Part shown: one piece after another, positions 10,588-23,565 of the stretch | How positions within the stretch are numbered: the stretch's first letter is position 1 | Layout: each line of letters starts with the position of its first letter | NCBI GenBank assembly: GCA_023159155.1 | Contig: JAJNNX010000061.1 | Span: 62,001-126,000, forward strand | Direction of reading: 5' to 3' | From: Ustulina deusta | Lineage: Eukaryota; Ascomycota; Sordariomycetes; Xylariales; Xylariaceae | DNA length: 64,000 nt | Made by a program: the position numbers and the translations under genes | The notes under the pieces: model-generated | The model's database searches: none | The model's input: the letters and a program-made list of their open reading frames with translations, nothing else | Told to the model about the DNA's origin: nothing

Positions 10588-11892
10588 CCGCTTCCCATAT
10601 AATGCACATATATCATGTATGTGGCGTGTGGCGCGTGGCAGGCGGCGAGGACAGGGTGTTCGTGATATAAACAGATGGGAAGGGTGACTGGAGGGCTCCA
10701 AAGAACGGTCGATTCGAGTTGGTCTTGTCCAGCCGTCAGGATGGGTTTATATCCCTCCAGAGAACGGCAGTGCTATGGATGCGCCAATGTGCAGAGGCAC
10801 TGGCTGTGGTGACAAAGCAGATGTAGCAGGAGAGAATTGCCGACTCTGGAAACGTTGCAGTGGCAGGGGAGGATGGCGCGAGACCCTGATTGACGGGGGG
10901 AAGCTGCTTGAGGGATGCTGGGTCAGATCACCTGAGGCAGGTATACAATAAGCATATCTACACCAGACCAAGTACCTCTCGCCGTCCCGGGCAAGCAAAC
11001 AAACACAATAAGGCCGCGGGTGCACGTACCTATTGTAGCACGCCAGGGACGATGTTGTGTACATGTGTGCAGGCCGAAACGTTCCAATGCCTTCCACGCC
11101 ATATATCCCGGCCGGGGCTGGAATGTAGTTAGTTCTCTGCGCTATGCGTACCAAATTATCGGAATGATTGCATCAAGCACATGGATGTGCGTGGCCGAGT
11201 GATATGTGATATATACGATCGTGGGACCCGTGAAATAGGTAGCAACAAGTAACATTACTTAGGTACCTGCAGCCGGTGCAGTCCGCATCGGCCAAACATA
11301 CATATATAGGTCGGTGGTTATCGCTGTCGACATCTGTAGGTACCGTCAGTCCCTGGGAGTCGGTGATGCAAGAGGGGCACGAATCAGCGCCAGAGATAGG
11401 CAGTCGCAAACATCCTCAGGGCCCGGAAGTGGACTGGGTTGCAGCGTGCGTCGGCCAACCTCAGCCACCCGACAGCCTGATACAGGTAGGTAAGGTACCT
11501 CGTAATAGGTAGAAAGTGGAATGATGTGTCTTGTACCTACCTGCCCTACTCGGCCAGGTCAGCTGCATCAGCAACTCCTGAGTGGTTAGTGGTACCAAGA
11601 ACCTAGCCCTGGTCAGCTACGGTCTGGGGGGGTCCCCTGACAGCCCAGTCCGTAGCGCCACACTGCAGCAGTAATCCACTCGTCATCCTCATCTCATCTT
11701 GCCTATCATCAGCCGACGTCCTTGCCATTCCTACTCTTTATCGTTTTTATTCCCATCGCATCAACTTCGCTTCGTGCCGGCGGCTTTGCATCCTTTCTTT
11801 GTATTATATGTATCGTTTTGTAAATATTGCATGTCACACTCTCCGGAACCCGTAATCTACCTGAATCCACGCTAAGAATCCGACCAATACCG
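10588..11892. other. Divergent promoter region between hexokinase-like and GILT-like genes
   Basis: About 1.3 kb of upstream DNA shared by two divergently transcribed genes. It contains several TAGGTA/TACCT motifs (around 11260-11550) and a CT-rich tract before the GILT-like start. A minus-strand open frame at 10747-11154 has Pro/Ser-rich, non-conserved-looking content and I do not call it. Confidence 0.5.
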
Positions 11893-12865
11893 ATGGCTGC
11901 CAAAATCGTCCTCCCCGTCAGTGAGTAGCACCTCGAGTCGTTGTCCTCCTTCCTCCTCACTCAGCCTAGCTGCCATCCCGTTCGAGTTGTCGCGGTGAAC
12001 AGCAGTCACTGACTCGTGTCATCTGTAGTGGACGATAAACGGTCCGTACGGAACCGAACTCGGCGTCGACATCGGCCGCTTTTATTGCTCTCTCTTGTCG
12101 CTGCAGCCATCTACGGGCTGTACACTTTCGGCTTTTTCACGTCATTTACGGGCACGTTGCCATCATCGCGCCTCGAACCCGTCCCGGCATCCGATCCCCT
12201 TGTCGTGGGGAACACCGCTCAACATGCCGGACCTACCACCGCCGGGGAATTAGTCCCCCTGGAGGCTCACATTATTTCCAAATGCCCGGACACAAGAGAT
12301 TGTCTTAAAGAGTTGCTTCTCCCGGCTATGATCCGAGTCCACGAAAAGGTGAACTTCACACTCACTTATATCGGAACTCCGACTGAAAATGACGGCGTCG
12401 AATGCAAACACGGTCCGGGAGAGTGTATGGGCAACATCATCGAGTTATGTGCCCACCAGCTGTATCCGGACGCTAAGACATGGCTGGGATTCACTATGTG
12501 CTTGACTAAGGATTATCACGCGATTCCTCAACGCGAGCTGGTGGAAGACTGCGCCCTCGAACATGCCCTCGATTTCGAGAAGCTGAACGAGTGCGCTACT
12601 AGGGATGACGGCGCTTTCGGCATGAGCATGCTACGTGAAAGCGTGGAGAGATCTGCCAGTGTACGTTGGATCCAAGTTCTTAACAAGCATCCACATCACT
12701 CACTAACTTGAATTTGCACGACAGCTGGGCGTGAAGACGAGCTGCACGGTCCGCTTAAACGACGAGACATATTGCGTACGCGATGGTGGGGAATGGAAAG
12801 ACTGCCCCAGCGGGCCATCCGTTAACGACCTAGTTGTCACGATAGAGAAGCTCTATCGTTCTTGA
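11893..12865 (+). CDS. GILT-like (gamma-interferon-inducible lysosomal thiol reductase family) membrane protein
   Basis: Three exons: 11893-11920 (28 nt), 12029-12660 and 12725-12865, giving 266 aa. Exon 1 encodes only MAAKIVLPV plus one base. A basic stretch (RNRTRRRHR, 17-25) precedes one membrane segment at about 26-49, so this is a type II signal-anchor protein with the domain in the secretory lumen. The diagnostic GILT signature C-x-HG-x2-EC-x2-N-x4-C is complete at 135-150. The classical redox CXXC near the start of the domain is replaced by CPDTRDC (95-101), a CX5C spacing. Animal GILT reduces disulfides at acid pH; with this spacing the same chemistry is uncertain. The last 26 coding bases plus three lie opposite the end of the DcpS gene. 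Identification by signature is strong, activity is open. Confidence 0.88.
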
Positions 12866-13913
12866 GGGGTTCAAATATATCCGTCCACAGATCCGCCGCT
12901 TCACCCACCGTATAACTTATCGAAATACTTTCCATGCCTGTCTCCTCGCCTCCTGCCATATTCTCGAGCTGCTCGATGATACAGTCCATGCCGACAGCTT
13001 TGCCCACCGACTGTGTCGCATTCGCTTCCAACATGACGTGAACGACGTGAATGTGGAAATGGTAGTATGTCGGCTGGTAGTGGCAGAACAGCTTCAGCTG
13101 ATCCTCTTCAATTTGTGGGTACGTCTTGACTGTTGCGTCAATCAGCTTGGCTCTCATGTGTCTGAGCCAGGGGAGATGCTTCTTCTTCAGGTCTCGTAGA
13201 CTCCAAAGATCCCGCCGCTCGACGACCCCTAGCAAATGTAATGCATCGATGGTCTTTCGATCCCAGTGCAAATTGGGCAACAACAGGAAGCCCTCGTCAC
13301 CATCCCGTCCTAGGGACGTCCTATATATCACGTCCTCCACTTCCTTCCGCCCCTCGATAATGTTGTATATCCAGTTCAGACGACCCTCTTCACGGTTTGC
13401 TTGCATGAACGGTCGCACCTTGTCGCGGTATATCTCGGGTGTCTCGGTCACGAAACGAATTCCTTGACGACTATGCTTTTTAATATGCTTGTCGGTGCAA
13501 GGGCAAATGAGGTCGATCTTAAAGTCGGCAAACTTGTCCTTCTCGTCATGTTGGAGTATCGGGCCTCCAGAGCCCAGAAACCAGGCGTAGATGTCATTAT
13601 TTCCCAGATTTGTTAGGCTGCGTAGATTGGCGGGTAGGGCGGATAGGTATTCGGGTGCATCGGGGAAGGGAGCTCGTGAGAGGATGAGAAGGGCAGGCTG
13701 CGAGTCCACCTGTCCGTAGAGGTTGATGCGCCGACCTGCGTCGTCTACAGTGTATCAGCTTCACCCTGCAAGTAGATCAGGCAAGAGGGGCTTTGGATGT
13801 GTTCAACGAGCAGCGAGCATTCGCCGTGGCTTACTTTGATTCAGGATGCGTTCGAACTGAAACTTAGGAACTAGCGCCTCAGCGCGCCTCTTGCTTTCTT
13901 CGGTAGTAGCCAT
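12837..13913 (-). CDS. dcs1: Scavenger mRNA decapping enzyme DcpS (HIT family)
   Basis: Two exons, 13913-13835 and 13744-12837, give 328 aa; the 90-bp intron splits an Asn codon. The protein starts MATTEESKRR and continues through INLYGQVDSQPALLIL, typical of the N-terminal swapped-dimer domain. The HIT triad motif HFHIHVV is at about 255-261, preceded by HYQPTYY as in other DcpS proteins. The enzyme hydrolyses the m7GpppN cap left after 3'-5' mRNA decay, in cytoplasm and nucleus. Length and motif agree with fungal Dcs1. The stop codon (12837-12839) lies inside the last exon of the convergent GILT-like gene, so the two coding ends overlap by 29 bp and each 3' UTR must run antisense to the neighbour. 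Confidence 0.95.
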
Positions 13914-16620
13914 TCCCGAAGCCTAGGACGAGCTGCCCCTAGTATATGTTTATAGAGACGGAAATTAGCTTGTTGACCTCAAGTCTCTGCCCTTTCTGTT
14001 GATATTTGTTACCGATGGAGTAGTTTAAAGGTTAGGCAGGTCGGTTATGAGGACCACGATGCGGCTTATCAGAGCTATCGGCGGACCTGCAACCCCTCAA
14101 TCGGTGTGACTCGAGATCAGCTTGCTGCAGGGACCCGTGCCAACTACCCCGCCAAGTCCTGCATTCCTTGAAAGTACCTAGGTAGCTATCTATCTACTTA
14201 CCTACCCGGGAATAATGCTACCTAGGAATCGATTACCTGGAATTCCAGATGTCAATGACAGAGACAGAGGCGCAGTAAATAAAACTATGCATCACGTAAG
14301 CATATCTATACATATGCAGTCATTTGCTGATTCGTGTCTGCTAGGTAGCTTACACGCAACATATGTCCTAACCTACTTATCTCCAGCTTTAAAGCCACCT
14401 TTTTCTACGTCAGCAGACATATCCCATTTCCTAGTGCTCGTGGGCGTTCACCTGCCATCTCGTGCATTTTTGCTACATGCTTCTCTTTTATGTTCGCTTA
14501 TTTCCTGCTTATGTCTGTTGGCTCGTGTCGATCGTTACAAGGAATTAGATCCAGAGCATTTGCACGGCCAGAAAGGAATGGACAGTTTGCTTACCAGAAC
14601 AGGCATGGAAATATGTGGATCGCCTTATACCACATATGATACTATGTAGGAGGCGAGGCATCTTCGGAATACTATAATTATTAAGTTAGGAAGGGGGGAG
14701 AAGTGGATTTGAAGGGGGCACTTTGTGAGAGAGATTCGGGGTGAAAGTATGGCTATTTCAGGAAGACATGTGATTGTACAAGAACCCCACATTCTCTGAC
14801 GAGAGATCTCAGCTAATAATGGGAAACTACTCTCTTTGTTCTAGGGAAAGTGGTCGCGAATGGGTTGTAGAAGCCTACAGTGTGTGAGATGCTCACGAGG
14901 TATTAGTGAAGCCATGAGTGATAGGAGAGAGAGTGGATGGAAGCTCCATCGTAATACAGGGCTCAGCATTTTAAACGCTGAACTCGAAAGAGACTGGAAC
15001 ACCTGTGTATAGACACAAAATAGTCATAGCAACAGCCTGAAAGGTGTCTCTCATATCACTGTCTTGACGGGTAGGTATTCGGCCTTGAGCGAACTACCTA
15101 CTGACAAACCAACCCGCTCTTTATAATGCAACGAGACCGTTGCTCCTCGTTGATAAGACTATTATCTAATAATAGATGCAGAGATGGTGCCTTTCACGTG
15201 CCTTTTACCTATCTTCGTCAGAAACCTTCCTACCACTCAATTACGGCTCTCTCTGACGAAATCCCGACCAGCCTAACACTCTGACACGATATTTTCAACT
15301 GAGCAACATGGGTTTTCCCTCTCTCACGGCATCTTGCAGAAAATGGGAGGAATCTGTTCTCAGACCTTATCATGGGCTCTTACGAGGATGAAATATTATC
15401 TAGTACCCAGAGACTTTCACACCATAGAAACGCGGAGACTAGGTTAGATCTCAAGCACTCACCGGAGCCTGGATTCGTCCATTTCTCGGAAACAAATAGT
15501 ATATTAATCTATCAGATTTCTTGTGTATATAGCCCACCACCAAATAGAAGAAGAAACGATCAGGCCCTGTCTTCGCCACGGTACGACGAGCGCCGTTCAT
15601 ACCGTGAAAGCTCAATATGTCAGCTTCCCCTCAGGAAGGATATTCCGAAATCAAGTTACGTTACCTCTTCCTATCTTACATGGCCATTCAAAGACAAAGA
15701 CGTCTTTAGGTCTCGCTGAAAAAGCATTGGTAGTATCCTGACACGAGGGGCGGAGGACCGTTACATTGGCCACCTTATGCCCGGCGCATGTCCTTGGTGG
15801 AAAATAACGCACAACAGTCTACGAATTAACATAGAACTGGGGGACTCCTGGTAGCGAGCTGACGCAGCTACCGGTCTTCCCCTATTCTATTGGCTGGATG
15901 CCAAGTTACCTTTGTCTCTTTTTTGGTACTTGGTACCCAGGTCACTGATGGGTTGCGTTTCGGGGAGCTTTTCGAAAAGAGCCTGAATGCTGAGTTGACA
16001 AATACTCACATGTGCATGCAACTATGAGCATATATCGTAGAGCTTCAAGACACTGGCTCTAGTCGGGGTTTTATAGGGAGTTTGCTTTGAATGTTTTAAT
16101 TTATTTACTTAATTAGACATCTTCCAAGTTCTCGAGCTCGAGCAACTCGGAAGAAAAAAAGATCCACTGAAAAAGGAGTGACAAGAATCCCAGCGTAAAA
16201 ACAACTTCGGTTACAGTTACAACTTCTTCCAAATCGTCGCTAACGATGCCCTCCAATTATCAACTATCAGATTTTACTCGAACCAAGCCATAAAGGAAGA
16301 AAAAAAACAAAATAACAAAAATAACAAAACACACACTCGCACAAACGTCAAAAACTCGGACTCCTTGCCAGACTTTGTCTTTACCGCAAAACAGTCGCCG
16401 GATGTAAGTTTTAAAACACAAGGCTAGCCCACCGCAAGACCTATCTCCGTGTTTTTGACAGCCCAGAACCTCTCAGCCTTGACCTGGACACCGAAGCGAA
16501 GAATTCAGAAAAGAAAAAAATTTTCGATTTGACGCCATCTTATCAAAGTAGGGGAAAGGGGTATTTATGATGCCCATTAGAAGTGTTGGGGGGGAGGGGG
16601 GGGAACGCCATGGTTTGTAA
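13914..16620. other. Intergenic, 2.7 kb without a convincing gene
   Basis: The stretch holds the DcpS upstream region and the 3' flank of the xyr1-like gene. A TACCTAGGTA palindrome is at 14175-14184. A-rich low complexity lies around 16295-16335. Open frames at 14215-14649 and 15372-15719 have unbiased composition and no recognisable motif. Confidence 0.5.
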
Positions 16621-19583
16621 TCAGAGGGCTAGGCCACTGCCGTCTCCGGTCCAGCGGTACAGGGCCAACAACTCGCGGCGTCGCTGGTGCTGCTCGCCGA
16701 GATCTTCGGGCACGCGGCCGCGGACTTGGGCGAGGGCACTACGCATGACTCGACTGAAATTGCGCTATTCACAACAGGCGTGTTAGCCGGGTATGTGCCG
16801 TACAGAGAAGGGAAGACGGGGGGAAATGGGGATCCGACATACCTGATATTCGGTGCTTAGGGTGACGACGCAGGCCTCGTGGGCGCGGATGATGGTCTCG
16901 CAGGCGCGGACGACGCTCGGGGATGCCTCGCCCTGGAGCTTGTCGGCGATGAGTAGGAGGAGGAACGAGCCCTGCAAGAGGTAGATGCCGTAGAAGAAGG
17001 GCATGAACTCGAGCCCCGGGTCGTACTCGAGGATGTTGCTGATGGCCTCGGCGGCCGACACGGCGTGGCCGGTGGCGGTGATGAAGCTCTGGGACGAGAT
17101 CCACAGGTCGTTGTCGTCCAGCAGATTGATGGGGTCCCACTTGCTCGAGAGCAGGATGTGCAGCACGTGCATCACGTGCGTGCCGTAGGATACGACGATG
17201 CGGGTTTGGATGTCGGATTCCGTCATCCGGGACGTACTTGTATGTGCGGAGCGCACCGACGACGAGTCGAGGTGGTCCAGTTCGGAGGGCATCTCCAGCG
17301 TGGCCGACTGCTCGTTCTTGTCCTCGGAGCTGGCGTTGAAGTGCTGCTGCTCGAAATTCTTCAGACTCTCCTCGTACGTTTCGAGATGCCTGACGATCTC
17401 GGCCTGTTGGTCATCCCACTCGCGAGCTGGACGGAAGCCGACGCCGAATCGGGGGTGGTTACGAGCGTGATGGAGGTCGACAATCTCGCCCAAGATGGTC
17501 ATCAGGGGTAGGAAGTAGCCGAAGAGGCTGTGCCCGGTACATTTGAACTGAGGACCTCGGGCTCGACCGCCCTCCTCAATGAGCTCGTCACCCAGAGCCG
17601 GGTCTGCGGCGAATGGGCCGAAGTTTCCGTTCTGCCACTCCGTATCGTCCATAGGCTGGAGCAGACCCTCGCACTCTATATCTAGCAGAGACAGGGGCCG
17701 GTTGTAGCAGAGGGCTAAGTGGCGATCCATGACATAGACGAGCCACCATATCCGCCTCCGTTCCTCGCGTTCCTCTTCGCTGATGGCGCCGTTGCTGCCT
17801 TCGTCCTCAAGCTCGGTCGCTATGTCACCGTTATTTTCAATTTCGTTCACATCCGGGGTCGTGACGGGTGCATTTGAAGGCAGCTCTCGGCCGAGTTTCA
17901 ATTCTCTGGCGAGAGACCATGCTGCATTCCACCACCGCATGCTAGCTCCCTTATACTCGCTTGCCGAGACTACCGTTGCCAGGTGTATGTACGTAACCAC
18001 ATCATCTAGCGACCCAGCAGCCCCGAACGCCCCCGGGTCTCCGCCGCTGATGTTCTCCATATTCATGGAATTTGGAATGTTTACCCCAAGACCGCCTAGA
18101 GAGACGCCATCAATCGCGGGGCTGGACAATGGTGAGGTATCGCCAGACGACGTGTGGATCAGAGGCTTTAGTAAATTGACGGTCAGCTCGAGCAACTTCT
18201 GGCAAATCTTGCCTCTGGCTGAGGGAAGCTGAGTCAAAAAGGGGGCGTCGCTTGTCTGTGCAGCCACCCAAAGCATACTCGCCAATAAGGCTGGTTGACA
18301 CTGTCGAGGTTTGCTCGGATGCAAGAATGATCGCTTCCGAAAAAGAAATCCGAGAACGTATGGCGACATTGGGTGAGCATGAACTGACGAAGAGCTGGAG
18401 AAGTATAGATCGATTAAATCGCACGCAAGAGAGACGGGGATTATATTGCCCAGGTGCGGTACGAGCGGGTTCAGCACAGGGTATCTAAGCTGCTGGTGAT
18501 AGGCATTTTGTGGAATATGTGTTTGGTACTGAGGTGGTGGTGAGTTCATGCTCATCCATCCAGGCGAACCGGCATCACCGCCAAGCTGGTATGCGCCCAT
18601 TGGACTCGGTTCCATGCGGAACGCTGCCGGAGGATTTGCTGAGTAGCCGGTTGGGCTGTGAGCCTGGAGGGCGTACGGAAGATCAGGATAGCTAGATAGA
18701 CCTCCTTGACCATTTCCGTAAGCCCCGTGCGACGGGTTGCCCATTAGCTGGCTGATCGTCTGTCTGTCGAATGGGTTATGAATATTCCCGTATCCGTTGA
18801 AGTCGATTGGCGCCGGGCTCTCCATATGTTCCCTATCCAGAGTCAGGGAGTGACTAGCTAGGTTAGCCTGGTGAGAGCCGAATTCAGCTAAGCTGTCAAG
18901 GCTCCCCGTCCTCTGACTGCGCTCCAAACCATCCTCGTCAATCTCGGCCACGACTTTGTCGGATGAAGCGTTTTGCTGCTCCTGCTTAGAGGAAGCAGCA
19001 TCTTCTGTTCGGCCTTCGGTGCTCGATCCATTGTCGTCGTTGTGCTCGGGTGATTTTTGGCCATTTTGGCCGCCCGCCGCAGCAGCTTGGGCTGCCGCTT
19101 GTTGGGCGAGATCTTTCCGCGACGCCTTTCCACGCTTTTTCCGTTCGCGAATATACTCGCACCCAAGTCCGAATTCTGTCAGATATTAGCTGCGATCATA
19201 ACCCTCGGCATCTAAACACGCAGTGTGATCCTACCTAGACAATGAGCGCACGGGTGTTGCCCATCGCACTTAGTCCTTAGCTGGTTGCATTGGTCGCAGG
19301 CCCTACTGATCCTTCTTCTTATGGGCCCAGATGACCCCGTTGCTCTTGTCCCAGATCCGCCATATGGGTGTTGACGGTGCTTCTGTTGGGGCGCTCTCGT
19401 GAGATGGGGAGCGTGGATGCCGACATGTTGCTGAAGGTGATGGAGAGCGTACTGAGGACCATGGCCAAATGTTTCCAGGCCAGCTGCATGGAGGTGGCCT
19501 CCAGGAACATGGGTGTTCGACAAGATGGCATTCGACGGTATCGAATGATACGGGGAGAACCGTTGAAGCGGGTTTGACAACAT
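16621..19583 (-). CDS. xyr1: Xylanase/cellulase transcriptional activator XYR1 (XlnR), Zn2Cys6
   Basis: Three exons: 19583-19235, 19175-16843 and 16764-16621, giving 941 aa, close to the 940 aa of Trichoderma reesei XYR1. The Zn2Cys6 cluster has Cys 96, 99, 106, 112, 115 and 122, split by the 59-bp first intron between the fifth and sixth Cys. A basic linker ERKKRGKAS follows. A Ser/Pro/Gly/Asn-rich middle precedes the fungal transcription factor domain, which begins near YPVL at about 346 and includes [20 protein letters not shown] and [32 protein letters not shown] (quoted in part only as landmarks). The short last exon ends in the family terminus [11 protein letters not shown]. The protein activates xylanase, cellulase and D-xylose catabolic genes on inducer. 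Its own upstream DNA has possible Cre1/CreA sites (GCGGGG at 20020-20025 and CTGGAG at 20538-20543), too short to be certain. Confidence 0.97.
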
Positions 19584-22490
19584 TTTTGAATAATCCCGTT
19601 ATTGTAACAATCCAGGCAGAGTAATCGTTGTCCAACGTAATTATCTAATAGATTACCATTGCAGAGATTTGCAGACTTCGAAAGAGCGCGAGCAGTTGGG
19701 TGAAGTGTAGATGCATCCAGAGTGTGTAAAGTCTCAGTCAAGCCAGGGAGATGCGCGATAGTAGAGCTATATGCTCCACGGAATAGTAGCTATAAAGCTT
19801 TGCCTTGCTTTGACTATAGTTGCCGCAAGAACAGTGGTTTCGCTAAGGAACGGACCGACACCCTCTTGTTAATAATGCAACTAGAAGCATGAGCATGATG
19901 ATAGGACGATCTGCATGGTGGGCTCAGAACAGCAAGCAGAGAAAATGATCAGCACGATTTTGGTCGGACGGCACAACTCTCCATGCAGAATACAGGGTAC
20001 GTAGGATTCCAGACGGGTAGCGGGGTTGGCGTGTAAGAGCGCAAATGAGTGGGTGATGGTCGATATCCAGGGGTTTGACAACTCAGTCTGTCAAAAATTG
20101 GTGTGCTCATCTGCCACGTTCCGGAGAGCGTCTGTGACTGAAACCTCAGTAGCCTCTCCCGGACTTGTAATAATAGCGACCAAGTTAACGCCAGGGATAG
20201 CTAGAATGTTCGGAGGGACGATGGACCAAGGGAAGACCAGAAATGTCCGATCTGATGAACGCGATATCCTAGGTCTGGTGCTGTCCACCTTTCTAACGAC
20301 TACCTACTTCAATTCCGTGTGCTTGGCATGCATATAAAGAAGGGGTTCCTACCCTCCTCAACCTTTTTCGATTGGTGAGGGAAGGTCCCTTTCTTGCCAG
20401 GGCAATATGGAGAGGCAGAGTAAGTATATATTGTGCTTAATATACGAGGACGGCACAATGCTATCCTGTGGCAAGTGAAGCCACAAATGGTTAGGGTGAG
20501 AGGTCAGAAGTTTGTTAGCGTTTCAAGAATGGTCGTTCTGGAGGGGACAGCATCTTGGCCTTGCTTGTTATATGGCCTGCTTCGTGACCGGAGAACGACC
20601 ATAGACAAGGATCTGACTGGCTCGGAGGAAACGGGCAAGGAGTAGTATTCTAGAGAAGATGTGGGAATTCCAGGCATTCACATCGGCTGGGCAGTACGAC
20701 GACCCACCGCTCAAGATGGTGTTAACAGGACTCAGTATAGGTATGTATACCGTACGCTGGAAATATTTTATCTAGACAAGCTTCTCTGCAACTCGCATAG
20801 AGAACAGGTGAGGTGCGACTGACTTGACGGTATCTAGCAGCTAAATTTCATGCGCATAGCAGAAAGCTAGTCACGCTTCGGAGAACGAAGTCTACACTGC
20901 CTGGCCGAGGAGCTTAGGGTTTGGAGCTTCTGCCAGCACGGCAGGCGTCTAGGAATATGTCATCCACGTAGCCCGTAGTTTTCGCGGCTGTCAAGGTCAG
21001 GAAATACGGGAGACGAGAAGAGTCTTCACAATCCGGATCGGTCGACGGAGTGCCAATATATTATGGGGGCAAAGGAGTCAGAGGAAGAAAAGAATGGCTT
21101 ATCCCCCAGCTTTTCCAGCGGATCCGTGCCATCCATGGTGATCGATGCAACCCAGTCGGTCTTGGCAGATAGTCACCTTTCGCTTTCGGTAGTTCATGAC
21201 TTGAAAGAAAGTAGGTACCTTTCTCAGCACACGCCGATGGTTTTGATGTATCGACGTGTTTTCTGGGTGATGTATACTGTACCGTATGCGTGCCAACTAC
21301 GCTGGTGAGATTGCACTACAGAGCATCATCATCCACGGTTGTTGCTGAGTGACTAGCCTCGCTTTGCAACGCACCAGCTACCGGTAGTAGACATTGGCCT
21401 CGGTAGGATTTCATACTATGCAGAGTTGACTAACCTAATCTAGGTGGTAGGTAGTAGTGTCTTCGCAGTGCGCATCTCTGTCTCATTTTGAACTTGTTTG
21501 AGGATGCGCATCACGGGATTGTCGACAGACGATATATTAGTTCCAGCTTCCCGTGCCCGTGCTTCCTGTTTGATGAGAGCGGCTCGATAATTCCTGAATA
21601 GTCGTAATGTGAGCTTTTTAGTTTTTACGCAACGCCCATGTAGGTCGGCTCATTGTCAGCATTCGCCGCACGATTAAGACTTATCTCAATAGAGGTCAAA
21701 TCAACTTTAGACGCATGAATTGAATGAGCGTCAAGGTGGTCAGGTATATTATAGCATCGCGAGCATTTCCGAGTCGGCTTGCATACATGGCTTCTTGACA
21801 GGATAGATTAGGTATATGAGTCGAAGTTCGAAAAGGCCGAGACTGGTTAAGCTCGTAACTTTCAGACTCGACTATTCTCCAATCGAGCCATGTTCAGTGA
21901 TATTTTCCCTCCCACCTGTTAACACTATTGGTTCTTGAACTTCTCGGTTGACCACCTCAGTGAAGCCGGTTTTATGCGCCGTATTACGAACCCAACAATA
22001 TTTTCATGCGTAATGCAATCTCCTTCTAAGTGAGACTTGGGCTAATACCATCTCAAGGTCGGCATCGCCACATGCCAATTTTCGAATATTGCCAAGCCGG
22101 CGAATGCCTTCCATGGCTCCATTCTCCATACCTCTTCTTTGACATTTGCCATCTCTCTCTAGGTTAGGTAGTTACTTATGTTCGGGGTTTAAGGAGCCCC
22201 TCACACAGTCAGGCTTCTCCGCGCTTCAATGTCCTTCGCGTTCGCCAACCCCTCACGAGCATGCGGGCTGACCATATGGCGCTTGCATATATGCATATGC
22301 ATCACATCGATTAACTGTTTGCTGCATGCAGAAACGGCATGCTGTCATGATTTGGGAGGGTATGCGAGACTGTCGTATTCGATCTGCCGTCACGGGGCCG
22401 CATCGCTCAGGTAAGACGGGCCTGTGGTATCATAACATATCGGTATTATAGCCAGTGTGGAAACCGGTCAACTTGCTAGATGTGTACAAT

Positions 22491-22655
22491 TTTTCTTTTC
22501 TTTTTCTTTTTTCCTTTTTTTATTAAAAAAACTTTCAAAAAAAAAACCTTGTTTAAGCGTGTGAACGAATCGGTAAGAAAAGGGAAATACCTTTAAGTGG
22601 GCTAGTGTCCCACCTGTATCTTGTCTTCCCTCGTTTTTTTTTGTTTTGTTTTTTT
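22491..22655. repeat. T-rich then A-rich low-complexity tract
   Basis: Alternating T runs broken by single C (22491-22530), then TTAAAAAAA and a run of ten A, then a further T-rich stretch at 22635-22658. The adjacent T and A runs could fold back on each other. Confidence 0.7.
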
Positions 22656-23235
22656 TTCTCCGAGCGAACCATGCGATGTTTAAAGTTGTCTCTCTCGGAT
22701 GTCGCCCAGCTGCCTGTGATAGTGCAGTCTAGTGGTGAATGAGGGCATGATCGTCCCCAGCAACGTGTTAAAGTTTGGGGATAGATTGATTGATCTGGGG
22801 AAATGCTCTCGCATGTTGCGCCATTGACTAATTGATCAATGTGAGTCAAGACAAAGAGTGGAAGGAAAAGCCGCTCGTGTAAGTCAAATGACATCATGCG
22901 AAGAAAGCTGACAGCAGAATCACCATCAGTGTAGAGCTACCGTACTGTACGATGTCGCACGGAAGCTGGGGAAAGGATCTCGATATCGCCGAAAGGAGCC
23001 GGTGGTCGGACCGAACTTCCTGTTGGTACCAGACAGCCTCTCGCAATGAGATCCTATTCGCCGCTGACAGACAGCCAACTTACCAGCAACCAATGCATAC
23101 GACACGCGCTAGACAGCTTCCTCGAATGGGTTCTTAAGACCCTGATTAAGACTCTGAGTTACGAGAATCGGATTTCAATCTTCGGTACACCTTGACTCTG
23201 GACCCTACTTCGACGTATTGAAGGTCGTCTAGCTA

Positions 23236-23565
23236 CTACAATTTCAACTGCCGATTACCGGCCAGCTTAACAGCGGTGCCAGTCTCCGTAGTTCGTGAGA
23301 TGGAGCCGTTATCGATGTTGCATCCTACGACATCCTCCGGAAACGCGCCGTAAGTCGATCCATCCCAATGCATTCTGGAAGCCTCATCTTTCGGGTTTTG
23401 CGAGCTCGGGGATTGATAGACAGCCGAAATTCCAGTCGCTGTGGGCTTCCAGCTTTTGAAGCTGTTAATGTCAATACTCTGGGTGGGCGAGAAAGTCGGC
23501 AATAGACATAGACTCCTTTCTAATCGACGAAAGCCGTGTCTCAGTTTAGCAGCACTAGGCGACAA
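23236..23565 (-). pseudogene. Possible coding remnant or small exon, unrecognised
   Basis: A 109-codon open frame with mildly GC-leaning third positions and protein-like residues (for example SIDINSFKSW, RMHWDGSTYGAF, DVVGCNID). Its head codon is TTG, not ATG, so if real it needs an upstream exon that I could not place. I recognise no family. It stands alone within the gene-poor region, which also fits a decayed gene. Confidence 0.2.

Noticed and set aside
10747..11154. 135-codon minus-strand frame between the hexokinase-like and GILT-like genes
   Set aside because: Pro/Ser/Arg-rich residues look like a chance frame in a divergent promoter region, and the head is not supported by a good start context.
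14215..14649. 144-codon open frame on the plus strand
   Set aside because: It starts inside a TACCTAGGTA-rich stretch and has random-looking residues with no recognisable family.
19319..19741. 140-codon frame overlapping the start of the xyr1-like gene on the same strand
   Set aside because: It opens with TTG and runs out of frame over the N-terminal exon, which is firmly fixed by the zinc cluster.
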